From positions 2,108,001 to 2,172,000 of the forward strand of contig NZ_CP088156.1 of the NCBI RefSeq assembly GCF_021088345.1: DNA of 64,000 bases. Direction: 5' to 3'. The notes beneath the pieces are model-generated. The model was not told the origin of the DNA. It saw only the letters and a list, made by a program, of their open reading frames with translations, and searched no databases. Below, piece after piece: positions 8,790 to 18,288 of this stretch. The position numbers and the translations under genes are program-made. The stretch's first letter is position 1, and every line of letters begins with the position of its first letter. This DNA is from Bradyrhizobium ontarionense (GTDB lineage Bacteria > Pseudomonadota > Alphaproteobacteria > Rhizobiales > Xanthobacteraceae).

Positions 8790-9081
8790 GGTCGTCTCCG
8801 TGATGTGAAGATCTGGAGGTACCATCCAGTCCGGATGGGCTCGTGATCATGGAAACGACGATAGGGAACCGGCACTGAACCCACCCTGAAGTAAAGCTGG
8901 GTTTTCAGTTCATCGACATGAAGGGATAGTCATCGAAGTGACTGGCCTGTCACCATGTGGCCCGTATAATGCGCCGATCGCGGCGCAAAATCCGCGCAAA
9001 TGACCGGGAATATTTCGCAGCTGCGGAAGTTCTTCTCTCCGCATGCAGTCACCTGTTGGATCGACAACTCGGGAGATACGA

Positions 9082-9627
9082 ATGAAAAAGTCTGCGATCA
9101 GGATTGCCACGCTGGCGCTGTTCTCGATGGCCGTGGCCTCCGGGCCGCTGCTTCTGTCGAAGGCCTATGCCGCAGGCAGCGACACCCCCTCGTCGCCGCC
9201 GGCGTCGGATTCGTCCAAGAAGAAGAAGGACAAGAGCTCGAGCATCGAAGATCCGAAGTTCCTCGCTGCCTACCGCACGGCCTACACCTCGATCTATGAC
9301 CGCGGCGACTATGCCACCGCGATCGAGCAGCTCAAGGCGCTGAACCGTGAGGACGTCGCCGACGTCGCCAATCTGATCGGCTACTCCTACCGCAAGCTCG
9401 GCAACTACCAGGCCTCGAAGCAGTATTACGAGCAGGCCCTGGCGGACGATCCGAACCACGTGCGCACCTGGCAGTATTACGGCCTGTGGCAGCTCGAACA
9501 GGGCAACCGCGAACAGGCCAAGTATCACCTCGACAAGGTGGCACAGCTCGCCGGCACCAACAGCACCGAATATCGGTCGCTCGCCGACGCGCTCGAGAAG
9601 CAGCCTGGCACCGGCCTCGTCTACTGA
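9082..9627 (+). CDS. Exported TPR-repeat protein
   Basis: A 181-residue protein with a signal peptide (IRIATLALFSMAVASGPLLL, AYA cleavage) and a Ser/Lys-rich linker (SSKKKKDKSSS). At least two tetratricopeptide repeats follow: YDRGDYATAIEQLKALNRED, then LIGYSYRKLGNYQASKQYYEQAL and WQYYGLWQLEQGNREQAKYHL. TPR domains are protein-protein scaffolds; this one acts in the periplasm. GGGAGATACGA lies before the ATG at 9082. A perfect 12-bp hairpin terminator follows. Confidence 0.85.
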   Translation: MKKSAIRIATLALFSMAVASGPLLLSKAYAAGSDTPSSPPASDSSKKKKDKSSSIEDPKFLAAYRTAYTSIYDRGDYATAIEQLKALNREDVADVANLIGYSYRKLGNYQASKQYYEQALADDPNHVRTWQYYGLWQLEQGNREQAKYHLDKVAQLAGTNSTEYRSLADALEKQPGTGLVY

Positions 9628-9672
9628 CGACCCGATCGGACAAGTCCGATCTGAAGAGGCTGTCTCAGATAC

Positions 9673-9708
9673 ATGGCGCAACCCGAAAGGGTTGCGCCAT
9701 TTCTGTTT
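9673..9708 (+). terminator. Rho-independent-type terminator after the TPR gene
   Basis: A perfect 12-bp stem (ATGGCGCAACCC/GGGTTGCGCCAT) closed by a GAAA tetraloop, followed by TTCTGTTT, 45 bases after the stop at 9627. Confidence 0.8.
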
Positions 9709-9730
9709 GTCTTCTGCTTGTTTCAGAGCT

Positions 9731-9800
9731 TAGCCCAAGTGAGCGCAGCGACCCGCGGGAGGCCGGTCCCGCATGTCGCTTCGCTTCATGCCGGGGTTAC
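9731..9800. repeat. Degenerate copy of the TAGCCCGCATGAGCGCAGCGA repeat family
   Basis: Contains TAGCCCAAGTGAGCGCAGCGAC and an inverted CATGCCGGGGTTAC end, related to the cleaner hairpin copy at 35940 and the longer copies at 19552 and 42590. Confidence 0.55.
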
Positions 9801-9894
9801 TGACTATTGTCCGCCGCCGTTCGTCGGGTCAGGATGACACCTCGGCCGCCCCCTCTTTCATTTTCATTGCGCGGTTTGAGCGGGAGATTGCCTC

Positions 9895-11283
9895 GTGGAG
9901 CCCTGGCTTGGCGCCGCACTCGGTTATATCAGCGATTGGCTGGCGTTTCAGGTCGAGGTCTCCGGACAGCCCGGCGGCATCCTGGCGATCGCCCATCGCG
10001 GCGAGATCGTCCTGGAGGCGGCCTTTGGGCATGCCAACCTCGACACCGGCGAGAAGCTGACGCCGCGGCATCGCTTCCGCATCGCCTCCCACACCAAGGC
10101 CTTCACCGCCGCCGGCATCATGCGCCTGCGCGAGCAGAAGCGATTGAAGCTCGACGACGCCGTCGGGCAATACGTCAAGGATCTGCATCCCGACGTCGCC
10201 ACGGCCACTCTCGGCCAGTTGCTGTCGCACACGGCGGGCCTGACCCGCGACGGCAAGGATTCCGGCCAGTTCGCCGATAGCCGATCTTATCTCGACAAGG
10301 ACGAGCTGCTGGCCGAGCTCAGGCTGCCGCCTGTGATCGATCCGAACAGCCGCTTCAAATATTCCAACCATGGCTATGGCCTGCTCGGCCTTGTCATCGA
10401 GGCGATCACCGGAGAGCCCTACCCCGTCTGGCTGCAGCGCGAGATCATCGCAGCCCTCGGCCTGCGCGAGACTGCCGCGGACATGACGCTGCTCGGCAAG
10501 GGCGTCCCGTTCGCGCGCGGCCATTCGCGCACCGTGCCGGTCGGACGCCGCGTGGTGATTCCCGGCGACAATCCAACCCACGCCATCATGGCCGCGGCCG
10601 GCGCGGTCGCGACCGCGGCGGACACCGCGCGCTTCTTCGCCCAACTCGCGCCAAACGCCAGGAAGAGCCTGCTGTCGGTCGCGAGCCGCCGCGAAATGAT
10701 CCGCAGGCAATGGCGTGTCCCGCAGGATGTCGAAGAGGTCCACTATGGTCTGGCGCTGATGAGCGGCACCACCGCCGGGTTCGACTGGTTCGGCCATGGC
10801 GGCGGCTTCCAGGGCTACATCTCGCGGACGTCGGTGATTCCGGCACGGGAGATCGCCATCACCGTGCTCACCAACGCCGTCGATGGCTGGGCCCCGGGAT
10901 GGGCCAACGGCGTCAAGTTCATCCTGCAGGCGTTTGCCACCCATGGCGCCCCGACCCGCAAGACGCGCGACTGGACCGGACGCTGGTGGACGCTGTGGGG
11001 CGCTGTCGATCTCGTGCCGTTCGGCGCGCAGGTGCTGGTCGCCAATCCGACCTTCATCAACCCTTTCCTGGACGCCTCCCGCATCGAGGTGACGGGACGC
11101 GACACCGGCCGCATCGTGCAGGCCACCGGCTATGCCAGCCACGGCGAATCCGTCCGACGCGTGCGCACCAAATCCGGCGTCAGCGAGATCTGGCTCGCCG
11201 GCGCCCGGGTGCGGCCCGAGCGGGTTGTACGGGCGGAGATGGAGCGGAAGTATCCGAAGGGCCGCCGCAGGACGCGATCGTAG
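9895..11283 (+). CDS. Serine hydrolase, class-C beta-lactamase/esterase fold
   Basis: A 462-residue protein starting at GTG 9895 with GGGAG upstream. It carries the class-C triad: SxxK in RIASHTKAFTAAG (about residue 65), YxN in FKYSNHGYGLLG (about 160), and HGGGFQGYISR near residue 302 in place of KTG. The C-terminal 100 residues are an extra beta domain. No clear signal peptide, so it is probably cytoplasmic. Family members are esterases, D-aminopeptidases or peptidases as often as beta-lactamases, so the substrate is unknown and antibiotic resistance should not be assumed. Confidence 0.88.
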   Translation: MEPWLGAALGYISDWLAFQVEVSGQPGGILAIAHRGEIVLEAAFGHANLDTGEKLTPRHRFRIASHTKAFTAAGIMRLREQKRLKLDDAVGQYVKDLHPDVATATLGQLLSHTAGLTRDGKDSGQFADSRSYLDKDELLAELRLPPVIDPNSRFKYSNHGYGLLGLVIEAITGEPYPVWLQREIIAALGLRETAADMTLLGKGVPFARGHSRTVPVGRRVVIPGDNPTHAIMAAAGAVATAADTARFFAQLAPNARKSLLSVASRREMIRRQWRVPQDVEEVHYGLALMSGTTAGFDWFGHGGGFQGYISRTSVIPAREIAITVLTNAVDGWAPGWANGVKFILQAFATHGAPTRKTRDWTGRWWTLWGAVDLVPFGAQVLVANPTFINPFLDASRIEVTGRDTGRIVQATGYASHGESVRRVRTKSGVSEIWLAGARVRPERVVRAEMERKYPKGRRRTRS

Positions 11284-11494
11284 CAGCGGTGATTGATGAA
11301 GATCCGGAGCAGGCAGCGAAGGCGAGCTCATGGTGGGCGCCAAGCGGGTGGCGACACGTCACACGAAGGTCGGTGACCCCCGCGACGTTACGTAGAGCGC
11401 TGGAGGATCGGATCGATCAAATCACAGACAAACAGACCCTGTCCCGAGCAAGACCCAGGAGAAGTTCTGCAAACGGGACAACGGTTCGGTTGAT

Positions 11495-11683
11495 TTAAAC
11501 GCCGCCAGAATACATTCGGCGTTGTAGGGGGGTGGGATGTCCCTTGGCCGGCTTTGCGCCAGCCTTTTTCTTTTCGAAGAACTTCTTGCGTGCTGCCCTT
11601 GCCTTCTCCTCGAACTCCTTCTTGAGGAGTTCCTCCTGCTTCTTTTCAGGTTGGTCGGGACCGGCGTATGTTATCTTGGGCAT
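11495..11683 (-). CDS. 62-residue Lys/Glu-rich protein beside the ADP-ribosyltransferase
   Basis: A 62-residue basic protein: MPKITYAGPDQP, then a continuous charged helix with alternating K, E, A and F (residues 13-45), then a basic tail ending RRMYSGGV. GAGG lies 5 bases before the ATG. It is 56 bases downstream of the ADP-ribosyltransferase gene on the same strand and could be co-transcribed. I do not recognise the family. Its size and place would fit an antitoxin or immunity partner, but the sequence gives no direct evidence for that. It could also be an unrelated small nucleic-acid-associated protein. Confidence 0.55.
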   Translation of the reverse strand: MPKITYAGPDQPEKKQEELLKKEFEEKARAARKKFFEKKKAGAKPAKGHPTPLQRRMYSGGV

Positions 11684-11739
11684 GGCAGCCTCGAAGTGTG
11701 TGTCAGGAATGCTTAGCGCGGCATGGATGTACGGCAGGT

Positions 11740-12348
11740 TTAAGCGGCGTGCTCCGGCGCGATGACCTCCTCCAGCTCCACAACGGCGTCATCGTTTTGA
11801 CGTTGCACCAACAGAACGCGATATTTCGTCGCCGCGTGGAATAGAATTTCGTCTTCGCTGGGCATATCGGAATATCCTCCTAAAACGCGGCCGCTTCGCG
11901 ACAGGATCGTAAAAGTCATGTTGCCGTCCAAGGCCTTGTCCTCGTCCCGGCTCGTGCTGGTAAACCCCGGCCAATCCACGATCGCACCCGCGGTATATTT
12001 CGCCAGGTCTTTCGAGAGGTCATCCGACATGTAGCCGCGATGAACGGCGCCAATGTGGACCGGCAATTTCTGCAGTGCACCATTCAAGATTCGTGCAAAC
12101 TCCCGAACCGCGGTGGACGGATGGCCGCTCCACAGCTCGCTGTTGATCTGCTGGTACCATCGGGAATGTTCGGTCGTGTAGATCCAGATTGCAAGCCGAT
12201 CGCCGGCGCTCAGACCCGCGGGATCGATGCCATCGACAAGGCGGGCGCGGGAGCAGCAATCGATATAGGTATGCCAGTTGCCCAAGAATTGGACAAAGAC
12301 ACCCTCCCGGCGCAAATCGCCATCAATTGGATGTGAAATCGCCACCAA
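11740..12348 (-). CDS. Orphan mono-ADP-ribosyltransferase (R-S-E class)
   Basis: A protein of about 202 residues that is almost entirely one ADP-ribosyltransferase domain. Helical lid: LSAGDRLAIWIYTTEHSRWY, then QQINSELW. Catalytic Arg at about 104 (AVHRGYMS), the STS motif at 131-133 (PGFTSTSRDED), and ExE at 165-167 (SEDEILF) followed by ATKYRVLLV, the usual last strand. Family knowledge: R-S-E enzymes move ADP-ribose from NAD+ to arginine or other acceptors; many are toxins or effectors. No signal peptide or delivery domain is seen. Only TTG or GTG starts are available (12348/12345). Third codon positions are much less GC-rich than in neighbours, suggesting transfer. Confidence 0.82.
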   Translation of the reverse strand: MVAISHPIDGDLRREGVFVQFLGNWHTYIDCCSRARLVDGIDPAGLSAGDRLAIWIYTTEHSRWYQQINSELWSGHPSTAVREFARILNGALQKLPVHIGAVHRGYMSDDLSKDLAKYTAGAIVDWPGFTSTSRDEDKALDGNMTFTILSRSGRVLGGYSDMPSEDEILFHAATKYRVLLVQRQNDDAVVELEEVIAPEHAA

Positions 12349-12563
12349 ATCCCCGCCCCCAGGAGCCGGATAAGATCACGGTCACAAGCTCTCTACAACC
12401 CAGGATCGTCGCGGATATCAGACCGCGCTTGCTATGATACGGCGAGTCGCCCAGCGGGACATGTGATCCTGATAACACAGCGTGTCTGAATCTGCCCGAC
12501 GGGTCGGTCGGGACCTTGCCGAAGGTTCGCAGTCCGGTGCGTTGCCCCATTGACGCCCTTCCC

Positions 12564-14135
12564 CTACTTCATCAGCGCCTCGGCCTCACCACGGAAGGCT
12601 TTGCGCGCATCGTCGCGCGAATAGAACATGTGCCCGCCCGGATAGACCACGAGCTTGACCCGCGGCGGCCGTGCGAAGGGCGGCAGCTGATCGAGCAGGA
12701 TCTTGGAGCCGTAGTAGGGCGTAGCGAGATCGAACAGGCCATGCCCGACCAGAAGCTTGAGCTTGGGATCGAGCGCGAGAATCTGCCTGAGCTCGCCGAC
12801 CGACTCCGGCGGACTGAGGCCGCGGCCGAAGTCCCAGTTCATGTTCACGGCACCGCTCAACAGCTCATAGGAGCCGTCCGGACGCCAGTTCAGCTTGCGC
12901 GTCGTCAGCTCGACCGCGGCACTGGTCAGCGGCGCGGTGAGCACGTCGCCGGAAGGGTCGGAGCTGCGCGAATGGCTCGAATCCGGATACGGATCGATCC
13001 CCAGCACCGAGCCGTCATAGCGGCCAGTGATCCGGCCGTTCTTGCGGTCGAATTCGCGGCGAAACTCGGAGACGTTGAAGCGGCCGGCCAGCCGGCGGCT
13101 GACCGCCTGGTCGATCCCGGTCAGACCAGCGACCTTGTCGGCGAGCCGGTTGGTGGCATCGGTGTCGGCCTCGCCTTTCACGAGGTCGAGCAGGAAATCG
13201 CCGCTTGCATAACGCTCGACATCACCGAGGTCGGCGCGGGTCACCGGCCCCTTCATCTGCCGGGCGACGGCTGCGAAGCTCGGCAGGCTCGCGACATATT
13301 GCATCAGGCTCGAACCCGAATAGTCGCGGAAATCCATCAGCGGCGACACCAGGATCAGGCCGTTCACGCCGATGCCCTGGTCGTGCTGGAGATTGTTCAC
13401 GATCTTCGGACCGCGAATGCCGCCATAGCTTTCGGCCGTGACGAATTTCGGCGACGCGAGGCGGTCATGCTTCTCCAGCCAGCGACGCACGACGAGCGAC
13501 AGCGAGCGCACGTCGCCATCGACCGAGAAGAAGCGCTTGCGCGCCTCGTCGCCGGTGGCGACGAAGCGGCTGTAGCCGGTGCCGACAGGGTCGATGAAAA
13601 CGAGATCGGTGAAGTCGAGCCAGGTGTCGGCATTGGGCAGCAGATCCGGCTTCGACGACGGCGTCACGCTGGCCGCATCGATCGAGATTCGCCATGGCCC
13701 GGCATTGCCGAGCTGCAGATAGGCGGACGAGGCGCCGGGACCACCATTGAAGAAGAAGGTCACGGGACGGACGGCGCGATCGGCGCCATCGAGCTGATAG
13801 GATGTGTAGGCGATGTCGGCCTGCGGCTCGCTCTTGTCGTCGAACAGGCGGATTGCGCCCGCGGCCGCCGTAAACGACAGCCTGCGGCCTGGCAATTCGA
13901 GCGTATGCGTGGTAGTGGAATCGGCAGGCAGCTTGCGCTGCTCGGCCGTCGAGGACGATCCGGGCGGGCTGGCCGACCGATTGCCGGCCGAGCCGGTGCG
14001 CTGACCTGCAGGAGCCACGCTCTCCTGCGCCGCAGGCGGGGCATCCTGCGCGCGCACGGCCTGGCCGGCGATCAGCGCCGCCAGCGCCAACGCGGCGAGG
14101 CCGGCACGCCGGTCCGATGATCTCAGAGCTGGCAT
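12564..14135 (-). CDS. Serine carboxypeptidase-like peptidase (S10 family)
   Basis: A 523-residue protein with a signal peptide (LAALALAALIAGQAVRAQ) and a Ser/Gly-rich linker, then the S10 alpha/beta-hydrolase domain: FFFNGGPGASSAYL (oxyanion region), nucleophile in TAESYGGIRGPK, Asp in GLFDLATPYYGSK, and His in PGGHMFYSRDDARKAF. Family role: release of C-terminal residues from peptides, here in the periplasm or outside. GGGAGTGAGTTG precedes the ATG at 14135. A longer upstream frame has no signal peptide and is rejected as the start. Confidence 0.9.
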   Translation of the reverse strand: MPALRSSDRRAGLAALALAALIAGQAVRAQDAPPAAQESVAPAGQRTGSAGNRSASPPGSSSTAEQRKLPADSTTTHTLELPGRRLSFTAAAGAIRLFDDKSEPQADIAYTSYQLDGADRAVRPVTFFFNGGPGASSAYLQLGNAGPWRISIDAASVTPSSKPDLLPNADTWLDFTDLVFIDPVGTGYSRFVATGDEARKRFFSVDGDVRSLSLVVRRWLEKHDRLASPKFVTAESYGGIRGPKIVNNLQHDQGIGVNGLILVSPLMDFRDYSGSSLMQYVASLPSFAAVARQMKGPVTRADLGDVERYASGDFLLDLVKGEADTDATNRLADKVAGLTGIDQAVSRRLAGRFNVSEFRREFDRKNGRITGRYDGSVLGIDPYPDSSHSRSSDPSGDVLTAPLTSAAVELTTRKLNWRPDGSYELLSGAVNMNWDFGRGLSPPESVGELRQILALDPKLKLLVGHGLFDLATPYYGSKILLDQLPPFARPPRVKLVVYPGGHMFYSRDDARKAFRGEAEALMK

Positions 14136-14402
14136 CAACTCACTCCCTGCCGCCAAGCGGGCTGGCGAAGCCATTGGCCGAAAACGTGCCATTCTGCAAC
14201 GCATGAACCGCGGCCAGGGACCAGGCTCAACCAACTCTTCCGTGATCCAGGTCACGTCCGAGCGAGTGCCTCTTCCTGCCACTTGTGGTATGGGCTCGAA
14301 CCTCGCGGCGCCGTCCGACGTCCCACAGGAGGGACATGGCCGAGCGGCCAGGGACGCGGCCAGAGACATGGGCGCCTGCCGGTTCGACCACGGAGTTCAT
14401 TC

Positions 14403-15065
14403 ATGAAAATACCGACGCTCATCGTCGTCGCGCTGACGGGGCTTGCCTCTCCGGCCCTGGCCGGGCCGCCGGCCGCCCTCGTCGAGGACGTTCAGGGCGA
14501 CGTGGCCGGCGCAGAGCTGATGGATTATGTCGCGCCCGGCCAGGTGATCAAGCTCGGCCCTGACGGTGCCGTGGTCATGAGCTACCTCAAATCGTGCCGG
14601 CGCGAGACCGTGAGCGGCTCCGGCAGCGTCACGGTCGGTCCTGGCGAGAGCAAGGTCGACGGCGCCACGCTCAAGAGCGACATCGTCAATTGCGACGCCA
14701 GCCACGCCCAGGCGACGACACGCGAGACCAGCGAGGTGGCGGCGACGATCGTGCGCAGCCTCGGGCCGGACAGCGCGCCGGTGGCGCAAGCCGTCATCTA
14801 CGGCGCCTCGCCGATCGTCGAAGCCAAGGGGCGCGGCACGCTGATCGTCGAGCGGCTCGACCAGCCCGGCGAGCGCCAGCAGGTCGAGCTGTCGGGCCGG
14901 CAATTCAAGGGACGCTTCTATGATTTCGCCGGCACCAACCATCCGTTGACCCCGGGCGGCACCTATGTCGCGAGCTTCGGGCCCTCCCGTCTCGTCTTCA
15001 AGGTCGACGCCCAGGCCAAGGCCGGCCCGGGCCCCGCGGTCGGGCGATTGATCCGACTGAACTGA
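14403..15065 (+). CDS. Exported FecR-like protein paired with CHASE2 cyclase
   Basis: A 220-residue protein with a signal peptide (LIVVALTGLASPALA). The mature N-terminal part reads like a FecR-type domain: LVEDVQGDVAG, a G-x-V-I-x-L-G-xDGAVVMSYL strand pair and a Cys-containing SCRRETVSGSGSVTVG. A beta-rich C-terminal domain follows, ending in strand-like FGPSRLVFKVDA. It lies 12-18 bases before the CHASE2 adenylate cyclase, so the two are almost certainly one operon. Plausible role, inferred: periplasmic partner or ligand-presenting protein for the CHASE2 sensor. Confidence 0.72.
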   Translation: MKIPTLIVVALTGLASPALAGPPAALVEDVQGDVAGAELMDYVAPGQVIKLGPDGAVVMSYLKSCRRETVSGSGSVTVGPGESKVDGATLKSDIVNCDASHAQATTRETSEVAATIVRSLGPDSAPVAQAVIYGASPIVEAKGRGTLIVERLDQPGERQQVELSGRQFKGRFYDFAGTNHPLTPGGTYVASFGPSRLVFKVDAQAKAGPGPAVGRLIRLN

Positions 15066-15077
15066 AGCTGAAGGCAG

Positions 15078-17231
15078 TTGTCGGTGGCGATCGGACGCCG
15101 GACGCGCGACGCGCTTGCCGTCGTCGCCATTGCGCTGGCGAGCGCGGGGTTGTTGGTCTCGCCGGCCTTCGAGCGCGGCCGCGGCCTGTCGCTCGATGCG
15201 CTCACATGGCTGCGCTTCGAGACGTTCGGCAACCTGCACGATGCTGCGGACAGTCCGGCGGTCGTGGTTGCCATCGACGAGGAAAGCTACCAAACGCCGC
15301 CGTTCAGGGGCTCGCCGCTATTGACCTGGACCGGCGAGATCGGCCGCGTGCTCACAGCCGTTCTCGACGGCGGCGCCAAGGTCGTCGGATTCGACATGGT
15401 GTTCCAGACCTCGATCGAGCAGTCCGAGATTCCGCTCGGTGACAGCACGCTCGGCGAGAAGACGCGCGGCTTCGACCGCGACTTTCTGCGCGCGCTGGCC
15501 TCCGCAGCCGCCGGCGGCAAGGTGGTGCTCGGCGAGATCTTCGGCGAGCAGCCGATCCTGCCGGCGCCGGGACAGCGCGTTGCCGTGCGCCAGCAGCAGA
15601 ACCTGCGCCCGCTCAACACCTACACCGACAGTGACGATGTCGTCCGCCGCCATCCGCTGACGCTCAGCGTCGACGGCAAGGCGGTTCCGAGCATGGCGCT
15701 CGAGCTGGCGGCGCGCGCGCGCGGCACCACGCCCGTGATCGCTCCAGAGGGCGTGACGCTCGGCGACTATAACGTGCCCGGCAGCGTACCCGGCACGATG
15801 AGCTTGAATTTCACCGGCGGCGCCGACGACGTGCCGACCTATTCCTTCGCCGATCTGCGGGCCTGTGCCATCAAGGGCGACAAGGACTATTTCCGACGCG
15901 AGTTCGCCGGCAAGGTCGTCCTAATCGGCACCGTCGGCATCGAGGACCGCAGACTGACGTCGAAGCGCTTCGCGACCCGCGCCGAGGGCGCACGGCGGCC
16001 GCGTTGCGTGCTGGCGGAACGCAAGCTGACCGAGACGTTCGCACGCAGCACGATCGCCGGCGTCTACATCCATGCCAACGCGGTGAACAATCTCGTCAGG
16101 CAGGATGCCGCGATCGAGCTCGGACGCTTCGCCATCTTCGCTATCGCCGCGACGATGGCGCTCCTGGCTGCGCTGCTGGCCCGGCTGCTGCGGCCGGCCG
16201 CCGCAGCTGCGATCCTCGCCGGGCTCGGCCTGCTCTACACAGGCCTTGCAACCGCCCTCTTCAACCATGCCCACGTGCTCCCATTGACCGAGCCGCTGGC
16301 GGCAGGCGTGCTCGCGCTGGCCGCGACGACCGGCTATCGCTTCATGGTCTCGGACAAGGATCGCCGGCTGCTGCAGAAGAGCTTTGCCTACTACCTCGCG
16401 CCGCGCGAGATCGACCGCATGCTCGCCTCGCGCCGGCTACCGCAGCTCGGTGGCGAGACCCGCGAAGTCACCGTGTTCTTCTCCGACATCGAGGGCTTCT
16501 CGCGCATCGCCGAGCAGATGTCGCCGGAACAACTGATGGCGCTGACCAACGAATATCTGTCGGCGATGACCGACGTGATCGAAAGCCATGACGGCTACGT
16601 CGACAAATATATCGGCGACTCCGTGGTCGCGGTGTTCGGCGCCCCGCTCGACGATCCCGATCATGCGCGAAGCGCCGCACGCGCGGCGCTCGGCTGCAAG
16701 GCAAAGCTCGCCGAGCTCAACCGCACGTCCACGGCCTTCCAGGGCATCAAGGTGGCGCAGCGCATCGGCATCAACAGCGGCGCGGCGCTGGTCGGCAATT
16801 TCGGCTCGCAGCGCCGCTTCAATTATTCCGTGATGAGCGACGCCGTGAACGTGGCCTCGCGACTCGAAGGCGCCAACAAGTTCTACGGCACCACCATCAT
16901 CGCGTCCGACGGCACGGTCGCGCTCGCCGGCAACGAGTTTGCCTGGCGCGAGCTCGACACGATCCGGGTCAAGGGCCGCGAGCAGTCGCTCAAGATCTAC
17001 GAGCTGCACGGCCGTGCCGCCGAGCTTTCGTCGCGCGAACAGGCCCTGCTCACCGGCTACGCGGCTGGTCTCGCGCACTGGCGGGCCGGCGAGTTGCCGC
17101 AGGCGGCCGATCGTTTTTCGCAGGGCGCGCTGGACGATGCGCCCTGCGATCTGTTCGCACAGAGAGCAAAAGCGGCCCTTGAGGGCGGCGCCGCCGCCTG
17201 GGATCCGGTGCGCAGCCTGCAGGAAAAATGA
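15078..17231 (+). CDS. CHASE2-domain adenylate/guanylate cyclase
   Basis: A protein of about 717 residues. An N-terminal membrane segment is followed by a periplasmic CHASE2 sensor (about 45-330, with VVAIDEESY and [12 protein letters not shown]), three transmembrane helices (about 345-425) and a class-III cyclase domain. Catalytic motifs: [14 protein letters not shown] and [13 protein letters not shown] (metal-binding Asp), then [20 protein letters not shown]. It should make cAMP from ATP in response to an unknown periplasmic cue. The start may be TTG 15078 or GTG 15084; AAGG at 15071 spaces better to the latter. Forms an operon with the FecR-like gene. Confidence 0.92.
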   Translation: MSVAIGRRTRDALAVVAIALASAGLLVSPAFERGRGLSLDALTWLRFETFGNLHDAADSPAVVVAIDEESYQTPPFRGSPLLTWTGEIGRVLTAVLDGGAKVVGFDMVFQTSIEQSEIPLGDSTLGEKTRGFDRDFLRALASAAAGGKVVLGEIFGEQPILPAPGQRVAVRQQQNLRPLNTYTDSDDVVRRHPLTLSVDGKAVPSMALELAARARGTTPVIAPEGVTLGDYNVPGSVPGTMSLNFTGGADDVPTYSFADLRACAIKGDKDYFRREFAGKVVLIGTVGIEDRRLTSKRFATRAEGARRPRCVLAERKLTETFARSTIAGVYIHANAVNNLVRQDAAIELGRFAIFAIAATMALLAALLARLLRPAAAAAILAGLGLLYTGLATALFNHAHVLPLTEPLAAGVLALAATTGYRFMVSDKDRRLLQKSFAYYLAPREIDRMLASRRLPQLGGETREVTVFFSDIEGFSRIAEQMSPEQLMALTNEYLSAMTDVIESHDGYVDKYIGDSVVAVFGAPLDDPDHARSAARAALGCKAKLAELNRTSTAFQGIKVAQRIGINSGAALVGNFGSQRRFNYSVMSDAVNVASRLEGANKFYGTTIIASDGTVALAGNEFAWRELDTIRVKGREQSLKIYELHGRAAELSSREQALLTGYAAGLAHWRAGELPQAADRFSQGALDDAPCDLFAQRAKAALEGGAAAWDPVRSLQEK

Positions 17232-17394
17232 CGCCGTCATGACGGCGGCGTCATGCGCCCATTTCCGGGCGACATCGGTCCTCATCCCGGCCCCATTGCT
17301 CCGCCATATCGGCCGCGATGGACAAGCACGGCCAAGGTCGGCTAGACGACACGGCGCCTTCAATCGGCCAACCGACCAGCGAGCCCTGCGACGC

Positions 17395-18174
17395 ATGACC
17401 ACGCCCAAGCGATATGAGCGGATCGCCTTCGTCGCGAGTCCAAGTGCCGAGGCCCAGGCCGCGCTGACGCAGCTGAGCGCGCTCTACGGCAATGCTGATC
17501 CGGACCTCGCCGACGTCGTGGTGGCGCTCGGCGGCGATGGCCTCATGCTGCAGACGCTGCATGATCACATGCGCTCGGGAAAGCCGATCTACGGCATGCA
17601 TCGCGGCACGGTCGGCTTTCTGATGAACGAGTTCAGCACGATCGATCTGCATGGGCGGCTCGGCGCGGCGCAGGAATCGGTGATCCATCCGCTATTGATG
17701 CGGGCGACCGACGCCGGCGGCGTCGTTCACATTCATCACGCCATCAACGAGGTCTACCTGTTTCGCCAGACCGCGCAGACCGCGCGCCTGCGCATCCTGA
17801 TCGATGAGCGCGAGCGCATGCCGGAGCTGATCGCCGACGGCGTTCTGGTGGCGACTCCTGCGGGCTCCACCGCCTATAATCTCTCGGTGCAGGGTCCGAT
17901 CCTGCCAATCAACGCAGCGCTTCTGGCTCTGACGCCGATCAGCGCGTTCCGGCCGCGGCGCTGGCGCGGCGCCCTGCTCCCGAACACGGCTTACGTCATC
18001 ATCGAGGTGCTCGAAGGCGACAAGCGGCCGGTCGCGGCGGTGGCCGACCATGACGAGGTCCGCAACGTCCAGCGCGTCGAGGTGCTCTCGGACAAGACGA
18101 TCTCGATGCGGATGCTGTTCGATGCCGGCCACAGCCTGGAAGAGCGCATCCTGAGCGAGCAGTTCGGCTACTGA
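17395..18174 (+). CDS. nadK: NAD kinase
   Basis: A 259-residue protein with the NAD kinase signatures [12 protein letters not shown] (GGDG, residues about 41-52), [12 protein letters not shown], the NEVYLFR strand, and [19 protein letters not shown] in the C-terminal domain. It phosphorylates NAD+ to NADP+ with ATP in the cytosol. The ATG at 17395 gives a normal length for the short alphaproteobacterial form, which lacks a long N-terminal extension. It follows the cyclase gene by 163 bp and is probably transcribed separately. Confidence 0.95.
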   Translation: MTTPKRYERIAFVASPSAEAQAALTQLSALYGNADPDLADVVVALGGDGLMLQTLHDHMRSGKPIYGMHRGTVGFLMNEFSTIDLHGRLGAAQESVIHPLLMRATDAGGVVHIHHAINEVYLFRQTAQTARLRILIDERERMPELIADGVLVATPAGSTAYNLSVQGPILPINAALLALTPISAFRPRRWRGALLPNTAYVIIEVLEGDKRPVAAVADHDEVRNVQRVEVLSDKTISMRMLFDAGHSLEERILSEQFGY

Positions 18175-18288
18175 TATCAGCCGCTTTTTCGGCCCTCTGC
18201 AGCCACCCGCAACGCTTTGTTAACCCGCGGCTCCGTATGGTTAATGCAGGTATACCGACATCTCCGGTGATCCTTTCAGGCCGGCCCA

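Noticed and set aside
12380..12420. Possible type-III secretion (tts) box before the ADP-ribosyltransferase
   Set aside because: Only a short GAGCTTGT-like match is present; the rest of the consensus is absent.
12516..14120. A 534-codon plus-strand frame opposite the S10 peptidase
   Set aside because: Antisense shadow; the peptidase has intact catalytic motifs and a signal peptide.
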